Source: Microbacterium sp. LWS13-1.2
Lineage (GTDB): Bacteria > Actinomycetota > Actinomycetes > Actinomycetales > Microbacteriaceae
Assembly (NCBI RefSeq): GCF_040144835.1
Contig: NZ_CP151632.1
Location: 3,968,001 to 4,032,000, forward strand
Direction: 5' to 3'
DNA length: 64,000 bases
In this document: positions 36,411 through 45,321 of the stretch, in pieces
Layout: the number at the start of each line of letters is the position of its first letter
Numbering within the stretch: position 1 is the first letter of the stretch
The notes under the pieces: model-generated
Databases searched by the model: none
The model's input: the letters and a program-made list of their open reading frames with translations, nothing else
What the model was told of the DNA's origin: nothing
Position numbers and translations under genes: made by a program

Positions 36411-38357
36411 ATGAGCGACGTCGACGTGCGCGCCGGACAAGACGCCGACGCGGCAACAAACGATCGCCGACTCATCGTCTACGCCGTGTCCCGGACGGAC
36501 CGCCGAATCGACGACTTCGTGATGCACGCGCTGGCAGCGTTGCGCCCGCATGGCGAACGCGTGGTGGTGATCGTCCCGGCCGGCACTCCCGAGATCGAGA
36601 TCGAGCGTCTGCGCAGCCTCGTCGACGACGTCTTCTCGGTCCCCGCAAGCGGATTCGACCCGGCCGGCTACGCGCTCGCGGTGGACGCCGAGGCTGATAT
36701 CGAACGCTATGACGAGGTGGTTCTCACTGGAGACGCCTGGTTCGGACCCGTTTCCGACTTCGGCCCTGTGCTCGAACGGATGGCCGGCGAAGCGACGACG
36801 GTGTGGGCGATGGTCGAGAACTCGGGGAGTGGCCCCGAGACATTCCCCGACGCCGGAGTCACTCCGTCGTCGCTGCCCTGGGCCTGGACCGCGCTGCGGC
36901 GGGACGCCTTCGCCTCCGGTGCATGGCGACGTTATTGGGACGGGCGCGGACGCGGCGCCGGCGCCGCGGAGGAGACAGCCTTCCTGCGTCACTTCGCGCC
37001 GGGCGACGCGAGCGTGTCGTTCGCGTTTCCGGCGGATCAATATCCCAGCACGAACCCGGCGCTCTTCACACCGAGCCTGCTGCTGGACGACGGATGCCCA
37101 TTCGTCTTGCGCACGGTGTTCCTGCAGTACCCTCCCTACCTCGACCGGTTCGCGGTCATCGGTCGTGAGCTCTTGCAGCACGTCGACGAACTGGGCTTCC
37201 CGCTCGCCCTCGTGTGGCAGAACCTCGCGCGGACGGTTCAGCCGAAGGCGCTGTACGCGATCGCCGGAATGCTCGAAGTGCTGCCCGACACAGATGTGGC
37301 ATACGACCGCGCGTCACCGTTCCGCATTGCCGCCATCGTCCACGTCAGCGACCTGGATTCGGTCCAGGACCTCTTCTCGCGCCTCGGCTACATCCCGTCC
37401 CCCTATCACCTGTACGTCACGACCACCGACGGAAAGCGGGCAGAGAAGCTCCAGCGCATGCTGGAGCGCCGTGACGACCCGCAGCTGGCTTCGTTCGACG
37501 TCCGCGTGACGCCTGCCAACCGTGGTCGCGACATGAGCGACCTCTTCGTCGGATGCCGCGACGTCCTGCTCAGCGGGAACTTCGACCTGATCGTCAAGGT
37601 GCACGCTCGTCGCACTCGCGACAAGACGGTGAACGTCCGCCGATACTTCCGCCGCTATCAGTACGACAATCTCCTGCACAGCCCGGGTTACGTCGCGAAT
37701 CTGCTCGCGCTGTTCCAGAAGGAGCCTGGACTAGGCGTGGTGTTCCCGCCGATGATGCACATCGGCTACTCGATGATGGGGCACGCGTGGGGTGGCCTCC
37801 GTGAGCCGGCAGAGGATCTCGGGCGCAGCCTGGGGATCACCGTCCCGTTCGACGCGGTCTCTCCACTCGCGCCATTCGGCGGGATGTGGATCGGCCGGCC
37901 GGAAGCGCTGCTTCCGCTGATGGGCAAGCGGTGGATGTTCCGTGACTACGGCAAGCGCACCGGTCAGACGTACCGCGATCTCGCCCGCGTGCAGGAACGA
38001 CTTGTCGCGTATGCGGGAGCAGAACTGGGTTATCACGCGCGGACGGTGCTCACGAGGGAGCACGCCTCCATCAGTCATACGATCCTCGAGTCGAAGATCG
38101 ACAATCTGTTCTCCACCACCCGCGGCTGGCCCGTCGAGCAGATCGCCCTCATGCAGCGTGCCGGGGATGCCGGACACATGGGGACGGTCGCGCTCGCACG
38201 CATGTACATCCGTGTGAACCACCGTCGGCTCTCGCGTCTCACGATGCCGTTGTTCGAAGCGGCGCTGCGGACAGTGGTCATCCTGAAGTACATGCGTCGA
38301 GGCGTGGGCATCCTCACCTCGGTCATGAGAGGCCGCGCACCGGAGAGTCGGCGATGA
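36411..38357 (+). CDS. RgpF-like rhamnan synthesis protein, first copy
   Basis: 648 aa, RgpF/rhamnan synthesis F family. Two related halves are visible. The N-half has LIVYAVSRTDRRIDDFV and DEVVLTGDAWFGPV. The C-half has VTPANRGRDMSDLFVGCRDV, FDLIVKVHARRTRD, and GVVFPPMMHIGY with PLAPFGGMWI. RgpF in streptococci works in rhamnose polysaccharide synthesis. The N-half motif equivalent to NRGYDIWGYKAGLD of the next gene is altered here (ASGFDPAGYALAVD). It follows rmlA by 18 bp and overlaps the second copy (ATGA). Confidence 0.85.
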   Translation: MSDVDVRAGQDADAATNDRRLIVYAVSRTDRRIDDFVMHALAALRPHGERVVVIVPAGTPEIEIERLRSLVDDVFSVPASGFDPAGYALAVDAEADIERYDEVVLTGDAWFGPVSDFGPVLERMAGEATTVWAMVENSGSGPETFPDAGVTPSSLPWAWTALRRDAFASGAWRRYWDGRGRGAGAAEETAFLRHFAPGDASVSFAFPADQYPSTNPALFTPSLLLDDGCPFVLRTVFLQYPPYLDRFAVIGRELLQHVDELGFPLALVWQNLARTVQPKALYAIAGMLEVLPDTDVAYDRASPFRIAAIVHVSDLDSVQDLFSRLGYIPSPYHLYVTTTDGKRAEKLQRMLERRDDPQLASFDVRVTPANRGRDMSDLFVGCRDVLLSGNFDLIVKVHARRTRDKTVNVRRYFRRYQYDNLLHSPGYVANLLALFQKEPGLGVVFPPMMHIGYSMMGHAWGGLREPAEDLGRSLGITVPFDAVSPLAPFGGMWIGRPEALLPLMGKRWMFRDYGKRTGQTYRDLARVQERLVAYAGAELGYHARTVLTREHASISHTILESKIDNLFSTTRGWPVEQIALMQRAGDAGHMGTVALARMYIRVNHRRLSRLTMPLFEAALRTVVILKYMRRGVGILTSVMRGRAPESRR

Positions 38358-40294
38358 AGACCGCAGAACTGATCACCTTTCCGACCAAGGACGCGAACGA
38401 GTTCCCTCCTGACGGTCGCCGGCTGCTCATCTACGTCGTGTACGACGTGCGCGGCGATGTGGAGGAGTACATCCCCTACGCGCTCACACGGCTGCGTGAG
38501 CACTGCGCGCGGATCATGGTCGTCGTCAACGGCGCGTTGACCGAGACCGGGAGATCTCGGCTCGCACCGCTTGCGGACGAGATCATCGTCCGCGAGAACC
38601 GTGGCTACGACATCTGGGGATACAAGGCAGGGCTGGATGCCGCAGGCGATGCCATCGCGGAATACGACGAGGTCCTCCTGGCGAACGACACCTGGTTCGG
38701 TCCGGTGCGCCCCTTCGGACCCTTGTTCGATCGAATGGATCGCAGCCCCCTCCATTTCTGGGGAATGACCGATCATGTACGCGTCGAACCGAACCCGTTC
38801 ACACAGACGGGGTATCTGCCGTACCACCTGCAGTCGTACTGGCTGGCGGTGCGGCGCGACATGTTCCTGTCGGAGGACTGGATCGCGTATTGGCGCGACC
38901 TTCCGCAGATGGACACCTATGCTGACGCGGTCGTCAAGCACGAAGGCATCTTCACCGAGCATTTCACCGACCTGGGTTACGTCGGCGAGGTGGCCTTCCC
39001 GACACTCACCGACAAGGTTGAGAACCATGCGGTGCTCTACGCCGAGCAGCTCATCCGCGCAGGGTGCCCGACACTGAAGCGACGCCCCTTCTTCCAATGG
39101 CCACCGTACCTCGACCACCTTGCGGTCATCGGTCGTTGGACGCTTGAGGCGGTCAGGGAGCTCGGCTACCCCGTCGAGCTGATCTACTCCGACCTCGCGC
39201 GCAATGTCGAGCCGCGCACTCTCAACGCCGATGCCGCGATGCTCGAGGTGCTGCCCGACGTCGAGCTCGAGTACGATCCGACCATCCCCCTTCGGACCCT
39301 TGTCGTCGTTCACGTGTTCTACCCCGAGATGACGGATGAGATTCTCGACCGCGTCGACTTCTTGCCTGGCTCATACGACCTCGTCGTCACGACTCCGGAT
39401 GAGGGGAGGGCGGTACGGATCCGCGAGACGATCGCGACTCGAACGCCACGCGGTTCCGCCGAGGTGCGTGTCGTGGCATCGAACAACGGACGGGATCAGT
39501 CCGCCTTCCTGATCGGATGCCGCGACCTGCTACTGGGCGACGGCTATGACCTCGTGGTGAAACTGCACTCCAAGAAGACACCGCAGGATGCCCACAACGT
39601 CGGCACGCACTTCAAACGGCAACAGTTCACCAATCTGCTGAATAGCCCCGGATACGCCGCGAACCTCGTGGGACTGTTCCAGCGCGAGCAAGGCCTCGGG
39701 CTGGTGTTCCCGCCGACCATCCACCTCGGCTATCCGAGCCTCGGCCACGGCTGGTGGGCGAACAAACCCGCGTTCGAGGCCCTCGCCGGTGAACTCGACA
39801 TCCGCGTTCCGGTCGATGAGGTCTCACCCCTTGCGCCGTTCGGGTCGATGTTCTTCGCTCGCCCCGCCGCTCTGCGCCTCCTCGTCGAACACGAGTGGAC
39901 GTACGACCAGTTCGGAGGAGCGGAGGCATACCAGGACGGGGGGCTGGCGCACGTGCTGGAGCGGATGCCGGTCTATGCGGCCGGGGAGCTCGGTTTCCAC
40001 AGCCGCACCGTCGCCAACACTGCGTACATCGCCTCGAGCTACGCAGCACTCGACTACAACCTCGATCAATTCTCGAGCACGCTGCGAGACAGCACGATGG
40101 AGCAGATCCAGTTGCTGAAGGCTGCCGGGCCGGTCGAGTACGGAACCCTGACGGATTTCGCGCGTATGTACGCTCGGCTGCATCGGCCGGGTTCGGAGTC
40201 GAGTCTGGTGGCGGCCGCTCACCGGATCCTGCGCGTCCGGAGCCTGATCGGTCGCGCCCGTTCCGCCGTCGTGCGGCGCCTGCCTCGCCGCTGA
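38354..40294 (+). CDS. RgpF-like rhamnan synthesis protein, second copy
   Basis: 646 aa, paralogue of the preceding gene with the same order of segments: LLIYVVYDVRGDVEEYIPYA, ENRGYDIWGYKAGLDAAGD, ANDTWFGPV, then VVASNNGRDQSAFLIGCRD, YDLVVKLHSKKTPQ, GLVFPPTIHLGYP and PLAPFGSMFFARP. The N-terminal NRGYD motif is intact, unlike copy one. Tandem placement after rmlA and before an ABC exporter suggests both add rhamnose or related residues to an exported chain. Exact linkage is unknown. Confidence 0.85.
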   Translation: MKTAELITFPTKDANEFPPDGRRLLIYVVYDVRGDVEEYIPYALTRLREHCARIMVVVNGALTETGRSRLAPLADEIIVRENRGYDIWGYKAGLDAAGDAIAEYDEVLLANDTWFGPVRPFGPLFDRMDRSPLHFWGMTDHVRVEPNPFTQTGYLPYHLQSYWLAVRRDMFLSEDWIAYWRDLPQMDTYADAVVKHEGIFTEHFTDLGYVGEVAFPTLTDKVENHAVLYAEQLIRAGCPTLKRRPFFQWPPYLDHLAVIGRWTLEAVRELGYPVELIYSDLARNVEPRTLNADAAMLEVLPDVELEYDPTIPLRTLVVVHVFYPEMTDEILDRVDFLPGSYDLVVTTPDEGRAVRIRETIATRTPRGSAEVRVVASNNGRDQSAFLIGCRDLLLGDGYDLVVKLHSKKTPQDAHNVGTHFKRQQFTNLLNSPGYAANLVGLFQREQGLGLVFPPTIHLGYPSLGHGWWANKPAFEALAGELDIRVPVDEVSPLAPFGSMFFARPAALRLLVEHEWTYDQFGGAEAYQDGGLAHVLERMPVYAAGELGFHSRTVANTAYIASSYAALDYNLDQFSSTLRDSTMEQIQLLKAAGPVEYGTLTDFARMYARLHRPGSESSLVAAAHRILRVRSLIGRARSAVVRRLPRR

Positions 40295-40332
40295 ACAGCG
40301 CTCCGCCGGCGCACCGTTAGGATTGACCAGTT

Positions 40333-41247
40333 ATGCCCGATTTCACCCCTGTAGCCGAAGAGCGCTTCACGCGCCTGGGCGGACTGCCCATGCGAAGCGT
40401 CGGTGCGCTCGGCTCGGGACTGGACGGTTTCGTCCGCCCGGTGCGCGAGATCTTCGCTCACCGGGAGATGCTGGGTCTGCTGGTCAGACGTGATCTGAAG
40501 GCCCGGTATAAGGACTCCGCCCTCGGATTCTTGTGGGCCCTCGCCCGACCGCTTGTACAGCTGGCGATCTATTACGTCGTCCTCGGTCATTTCCTGGGCG
40601 CCGCGCGGGGCATCCCGGACTTCGCTGTCTATGTCTTCGCCGGCCTCACAGCGATGGGCCTCTTCCAAGAGATCGCCGTCGGTGGCACCGGTTCCATCAT
40701 CGCCAACGCGGGGCTCGTCAAGAAGGTCTACATGCCGCGGGAGGTCTTCCCGCTCGCAAGCGCCGGCTCCGCGTTGTTCAACTTCGGCGTACAGCTGGTC
40801 GTGCTCTTCCTCGCAACTCTGCTGGTGGGCAAGCCTCCGTTCACGCTCGATTTCTTCTACGCTCTCCCGTCGCTCGGCGTCCTTCTGGTCTATGGTCTGG
40901 CGTTCGCCCTGATCTTCTCGGCGTTCAACGTCTACCTTCGGGACATTCAGTACCTCGTCGAAGTGGCGACGCTGCTCCTCTTCTGGATGTCTCCAGTCGT
41001 CTATTCCTGGCAGATGGTCGCATCGATCATCACGAACCCGATTCTGCTCGACATCTATACGAACAATCCGCTGACACTGGCAGTGCTGGGATTCCAACGC
41101 GCCTTCTGGGTCGCGGGCGACGATCTGGAGCAGCCGGCCAACCTGCTTCTCCGCCTGGTCATCGCGCTCGTCATCGGACTGGGTCTTCTGCTTGTCAGCC
41201 ACCGCGTCTTCCTGCGTCTGCAGGGCGACTTCGCCCAGGAGCTGTGA
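40333..41247 (+). CDS. wzm: Polysaccharide ABC exporter permease (Wzm/TagG type)
   Basis: 304 aa ABC-2 permease with six membrane spans. The N-terminal interface helix is HREMLGLLVRRDLKARYKDS and is followed by ALGFLWALARPLVQLAIYYVV (both family hallmarks). The C-terminal part has YLVEVATLLLFWMSPVVYSW. It moves undecaprenyl-linked glycan across the membrane with the ATPase encoded next. A TAGGAT box lies 10 nt before the ATG. The ATPase gene follows 2 bp after its stop. Confidence 0.92.
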   Translation: MPDFTPVAEERFTRLGGLPMRSVGALGSGLDGFVRPVREIFAHREMLGLLVRRDLKARYKDSALGFLWALARPLVQLAIYYVVLGHFLGAARGIPDFAVYVFAGLTAMGLFQEIAVGGTGSIIANAGLVKKVYMPREVFPLASAGSALFNFGVQLVVLFLATLLVGKPPFTLDFFYALPSLGVLLVYGLAFALIFSAFNVYLRDIQYLVEVATLLLFWMSPVVYSWQMVASIITNPILLDIYTNNPLTLAVLGFQRAFWVAGDDLEQPANLLLRLVIALVIGLGLLLVSHRVFLRLQGDFAQEL

Positions 41248-41249
41248 GC

Positions 41250-42464
41250 ATGTCCCCCGATCCCGCAACATCCTCGTCATCGGCCGCGCGCCCCGAGGTC
41301 GTTCGCATCTCCAACGTCTCCAAGCGTTTCACCGTACGCAAGGACTCCTCGCTCAAGGAGCGGATCATCACGCTGGGCCGAGCCGGCCGCGCGCACAAGC
41401 AGGACTTCTGGGCTCTCAGCGATGTCAGCCTCGATATCCGAGCGGGCAACACGATCGGTCTGATCGGTCACAACGGGTCCGGCAAGAGCACGCTGCTCAA
41501 GGTGATCGGCGGCATCATCCAGCCGACGTCGGGCAGTGTCGAGCAACGAGGGCGGATCGCCGCGCTGCTCGAACTCGGGGCCGGGTTCCACCCTGACCTC
41601 ACAGGCCGAGAGAATGTCTTCCTCAACGCCTCAGTGCTCGGGTTGAGCTCCGAGGAGACGGCCGCGCAGTTCGATGCCATCTTGGAGTTCTCAGGCGTCG
41701 GCGAATTCATCGACACGCAGATCAAGTTCTATTCATCGGGCATGTACGTGCGACTTGCGTTCGCGATCGCCGTCCACACCGACCCCGACATCCTGCTCGT
41801 CGACGAGGTCCTCGCCGTCGGTGACGAGCAGTTCCAGCGCAAGTGTCTCGACAAGATCAGCGAGTTCCAGTCCGAGGGGCGCACGATCATCATCGTCAGC
41901 CACGCTCTGGACCAGATCGCCGCTCTCTGCGACCGGGTCATCGTCATGAATCGCGGCCAGATGGTGTTCGACGGCATCCCGGTCACGGCGATCGAGCGCT
42001 TCCGCGAACTGCTGGCGAACAACGCCGTCGGTCAAGCCCGCCCCGATGAGATCAGCACTGCGATGGCGATCCAGGGCATCGACATCGTCGGAGCCGACGG
42101 GGTGGACTGCGATACCCTCGCTGTCGGTGAATCCTTCGCCATGCGTGTGCGTGTCAAGTCCTATCTGCCCATCGATCAGTGGGCGATCGGGTTCAGCATC
42201 GACACCGCCATGGGACAGATGGCCCTTGCCTCCAACACAGATCTCCTGCAGCTGCGCCTGGCGCCGCTCGACGGCGAGACGTCGGTCGAGATCGCGGTGG
42301 AGGGTGCGCAGCTCAGCCCTGGTCGGTACGTGGTCAACGCCAACGTCTCGGGCATCAGCGTCGACGCCTCTCACTCGCTCATGCAAGGCGCCGAGTTCAC
42401 CGTCGAAGGCCTTCCGACGACGATCGGTCCGGTTGCGGCGGCGATCCGTATCGACGAGAAGTAG
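41250..42464 (+). CDS. wzt: Polysaccharide ABC exporter ATPase with C-terminal glycan-recognition-like domain (Wzt type)
   Basis: 404 aa. The ATG at 41250 is preferred, since CAGGAG lies 8 nt upstream; a GTG at 41244 overlapping the permease stop is too near it. The nucleotide-binding domain (about 1-250) has GHNGSGKSTLLK, FYSSGMYVRLAF (signature), LLVDEVLAVGD and VSHALDQI. Residues about 265-400 form a beta-rich Wzt-C-like domain (FAMRVRVKSYLPIDQWAIGF, LSPGRYVVNANVSGI). In Gram-negative Wzt such domains bind the chain end before export, so this exporter may select a capped polymer. Confidence 0.9.
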   Translation: MSPDPATSSSSAARPEVVRISNVSKRFTVRKDSSLKERIITLGRAGRAHKQDFWALSDVSLDIRAGNTIGLIGHNGSGKSTLLKVIGGIIQPTSGSVEQRGRIAALLELGAGFHPDLTGRENVFLNASVLGLSSEETAAQFDAILEFSGVGEFIDTQIKFYSSGMYVRLAFAIAVHTDPDILLVDEVLAVGDEQFQRKCLDKISEFQSEGRTIIIVSHALDQIAALCDRVIVMNRGQMVFDGIPVTAIERFRELLANNAVGQARPDEISTAMAIQGIDIVGADGVDCDTLAVGESFAMRVRVKSYLPIDQWAIGFSIDTAMGQMALASNTDLLQLRLAPLDGETSVEIAVEGAQLSPGRYVVNANVSGISVDASHSLMQGAEFTVEGLPTTIGPVAAAIRIDEK

Positions 42465-42471
42465 CCGCCGG

Positions 42472-44310
42472 ATGCCACAGGGCTCGCGGAGCGTTCAGCG
42501 CCTTCTGTTCCCGCAACCAGGCGATGAGGCGGCCCACGAGCTCTACGTCCGCGCAGAGTCGGACGCGGTGTCATGGGACCGCTTCAGCCTCACCGTCGCG
42601 CCGGGAGCGACGGCATCCCTCGCGACGTACTTCGGCGCGTTTCCCGCAGGGTACTGGAACGCCCATACCGACATCGAGCGGATCACTGTCGTCGGCGAGT
42701 TCGACGGCGCCGCGATCGTCAGGGTATGCGCGGCTGACGAGGAAGACGGGCGGCGTGTGCTGGCGACGGTTCCCGCGGACGGTGCGTTCTCGTGGGACAT
42801 CCGCATCGGCGACGGCGCGTGGTTCTGGCTCGAGGTGGAGGCCGGCAGTGAAGGCACCACGTTCCGCGATGGTGCGTGGCTTGCGCCCGATGCGAAGACC
42901 GCGACGGCGACGGTCTGCATCACCACCCACAATCGCGGAATCGATTGCGTAGGCGTCCTCGAGCGCCTCGCCGCTGACGGCCTGGTGCGCGAACAGCTGG
43001 TGCGCGTCATCGTGGTGGATCAGGGAGATCGTCCTGTGCGCGAAGTCCCGGGTTTCGACCGGGCCGCGGCGGCGCTCGAGGGACGATTGAAGCTGATCGA
43101 GCAACGTAACCTCGGCGGTTCCGGCGGATTCAGCCGTGGAATGGTCGAATCGCTCCAAGAGCGGGCTGACCACGCATTGCTCCTCGACGACGATGTGCTG
43201 CTCGAGCCGGACTCTGTCCTACGCATGCTGGCGTTCGCCGCTCGCACGACGCGCGAGACCATCGTGGGTGCCCACATGCTCAGCCTGCTCGAGCGAACGG
43301 TTCTCCATTCCGTCGGTGAGCGTGTTGATCGGCGCGGCTTCTGGTGGACCTCCGTGGAGCCCGCCCTGGCGCCGGTCGATCTCGCCGTCGCGACGATCGA
43401 ATCCACACCGGGGCTGCGTCGTCTGCACCACGTCGACTTCAACGGCTGGTGGATGTGCCTGGTGCCCCTCGGCCTCGTCCGCCGGGTCGGAGCTTCGCTG
43501 CCGCTCTTCATAAAGTGGGACGACGCCGAGTTCGGGCTGAGGGCTGCGGCGGCCGGCGCGCCGACCGTGACTCTTCCCGGTGCCGCGCTCTGGCACATGC
43601 CATGGACCGGGAAGGACGACGGGCTCGACTGGCAAGCGTATTTCCAGCTGCGCAACCGCCTCGTCGTCGCGCTAGTGCATTCCGCCTCGGCGAGGGGCGG
43701 CGGCGTACTGTCTGCGTCATTCGCGCAAGACGTGAACCATCTGCTGTGCATGCAGTACGGCTCGGCGGCGGCGCGTCGCGTGGCGCTGCGAGATGTCCTC
43801 GACGGCCCCGCCCACCTTCCTCGGACGATCCAAAGGCGCACGACTGACATGCGCGTTCTCATGGCTCGCGCGGGACAGTCCGTGGTGCCCGAAGCCCAGC
43901 TTCCGGCTGAACGTGGCGGACCGGTCCCGGCAGCCCCGGCCGGACGTGTCGAAGCGGTCCGGCGACTCCTCCGCGTGGCCGTCCATCAGTTCAGGCGGTC
44001 GCGCGCAGCGAACGTGTCGCTGGTCGATGCTGCACTCCCGCGCGCGGAGGGCAAGTGGTGGGTGCTGGGTCTCCTCGACAGCGCCACCGTGGCCAGCGCG
44101 ACGGGAACGGGTGCTTTCGTCGCCCGTCGTGACCGTCGCGTCGCATCGCGTCTGCTGTGGGATGCGGTCGGTCTCCGTGCGCGTCTATGGGTACGGTGGC
44201 CGCGTTTGGCGCGAACGTACCGCGCGGCCGTTGCCGAACTCGCCTCGCCCGCGGCGTGGCACGATCTGTTCGATGGGCCCGTGGACGGTCGCGGGGGTCG
44301 CACCCCGTAG
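42472..44310 (+). CDS. GlfT2-like galactofuranosyltransferase family protein
   Basis: 612 aa, close to the mycobacterial GlfT2 size (637). It has an N-terminal beta-domain (about 1-140), then a GT-A domain: TVCITTHNRGIDCVGVLERL, NLGGSGGFSRGMVE and LLLDDDVLLEPDS (DDD metal motif), WWMCLVPLGLVRRVG, and IKWDDAEFGLRA followed by LWHMPWTGKD (the Asp-Asp and His region). The C-terminal domain is helical. It probably extends or starts a galactofuranose chain. It follows wzt after 7 bp, linking that exporter to Galf. Confidence 0.85.
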   Translation: MPQGSRSVQRLLFPQPGDEAAHELYVRAESDAVSWDRFSLTVAPGATASLATYFGAFPAGYWNAHTDIERITVVGEFDGAAIVRVCAADEEDGRRVLATVPADGAFSWDIRIGDGAWFWLEVEAGSEGTTFRDGAWLAPDAKTATATVCITTHNRGIDCVGVLERLAADGLVREQLVRVIVVDQGDRPVREVPGFDRAAAALEGRLKLIEQRNLGGSGGFSRGMVESLQERADHALLLDDDVLLEPDSVLRMLAFAARTTRETIVGAHMLSLLERTVLHSVGERVDRRGFWWTSVEPALAPVDLAVATIESTPGLRRLHHVDFNGWWMCLVPLGLVRRVGASLPLFIKWDDAEFGLRAAAAGAPTVTLPGAALWHMPWTGKDDGLDWQAYFQLRNRLVVALVHSASARGGGVLSASFAQDVNHLLCMQYGSAAARRVALRDVLDGPAHLPRTIQRRTTDMRVLMARAGQSVVPEAQLPAERGGPVPAAPAGRVEAVRRLLRVAVHQFRRSRAANVSLVDAALPRAEGKWWVLGLLDSATVASATGTGAFVARRDRRVASRLLWDAVGLRARLWVRWPRLARTYRAAVAELASPAAWHDLFDGPVDGRGGRTP

Positions 44311-44354
44311 CCGGAGTCCGGCGGCGCCGATTCGCGACAGTCGTCACGGGCGCC

Positions 44355-44360
44355 TATGCT
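44355..44360 (+). promoter_or_regulatory. -10-like TATGCT for the methyltransferase gene
   Basis: TATGCT contains the alternative start ATG (44356), which supports 44392 as the real start. The transcript would begin near 44367 and carry GGAG before the ATG. Confidence 0.4.
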
Positions 44361-44391
44361 TCAGGCAACCCGAGCAACGGAGCAACGGCCT

Positions 44392-45300
44392 ATGGAAGTG
44401 TCCCTCGAGATGAAGGGAGCCGAGCTGGATCACGAGACTCCGCCTTTCTGGCTCCGCCCAGCGTCGTATTGGCTTCCGGTTCATTACCCCGACTCCGCGT
44501 GGATCACACACGCCCCGTTCGCAGCTTGGCTGGTAGACGTGCTGCGACCACGCGACATCGTGGAGCTCGGTACGCACTACGGCTACTCCTGCTTCGCGTT
44601 CGCGGAGGCAGTGAAACGGCTCGGCCTGAACACCACGATCAGCGCACTCGACAGCTGGGAGGGCGATGATCACGCCGGCCACTATGGGCACGAGGTGTAC
44701 GACTACGTCAGCGGCGTCGCGCAGCGGGATTACCCCGACACCGTCAGGCTGATTCCAGGCTGGTTCGCGCAATCACGGCACCTGTTCCAGGATGCCTCGG
44801 TGGATGTTCTGCACGTCGACGGGCGCCACGGATACGAGGATGCTCGCGCCGACTACACCGAGTGGCGCAGCGCAGTCCGGGACGGTGGAGTGATCCTCTT
44901 CCACGACATCGCCGAACGCGAGAACGGCTTCGGGGTATGGCGGCTCTGGGACGAAGTCGCCGATCCGACGCGCTCCTTCGCTTTCGAGCACGGTCACGGA
45001 CTGGGCGTGTTGGCGGTCGGGGAAGTGGAGCACGAGCCGCTGCGGGCACTGTTCGACGCCGACGAGGCGACAGCTGCTCTGGTCCGCGCGGACGCCGAGC
45101 GCCTCGGGCAGGTTGTGGCCCGACAGGCGTGGCTCGAGAGCGTCGTGGAAGACGCGGAACGCGCCTGGGCGGAAGTGCGGCTGCGAGCCGTGCACGAAGA
45201 CGAGCTGCAGTCGCAGATCGACGCGCTGAAGGACAGCACCAGCTGGCGACTGACCGCGCCTCTGCGCAGCCTCGGCCGACTGCGTCGACGGCGTGGCTGA
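44392..45300 (+). CDS. Class I SAM-dependent methyltransferase of the glycan cluster
   Basis: 302 aa from ATG 44392, with GGAG 9 nt upstream. The core is a Methyltransf_24-like Rossmann fold: IVELGTHYGYSCFAFAEAV (SAM motif), SALDSWEGDDHAG, DVLHVDGRHGYEDARADY and GGVILFHDI. The C-terminal segment has a coiled coil and SQIDALKDSTSWRLTAPLR, a tail often seen on actinobacterial glycan enzymes. It probably methylates a sugar of the polymer, perhaps as a chain cap. It is convergent with the next gene. Confidence 0.8.
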   Translation: MEVSLEMKGAELDHETPPFWLRPASYWLPVHYPDSAWITHAPFAAWLVDVLRPRDIVELGTHYGYSCFAFAEAVKRLGLNTTISALDSWEGDDHAGHYGHEVYDYVSGVAQRDYPDTVRLIPGWFAQSRHLFQDASVDVLHVDGRHGYEDARADYTEWRSAVRDGGVILFHDIAERENGFGVWRLWDEVADPTRSFAFEHGHGLGVLAVGEVEHEPLRALFDADEATAALVRADAERLGQVVARQAWLESVVEDAERAWAEVRLRAVHEDELQSQIDALKDSTSWRLTAPLRSLGRLRRRRG

Positions 45301-45321
45301 AGCGCGACGACTAGTCGCGCT
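45301..45321. terminator. Bidirectional hairpin between convergent genes
   Basis: agcgcgac and gtcgcgct form a perfect 8-bp stem with the loop gacta. It starts right after the methyltransferase stop and overlaps the stop codon of the minus-strand glycosyltransferase. Confidence 0.5.
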
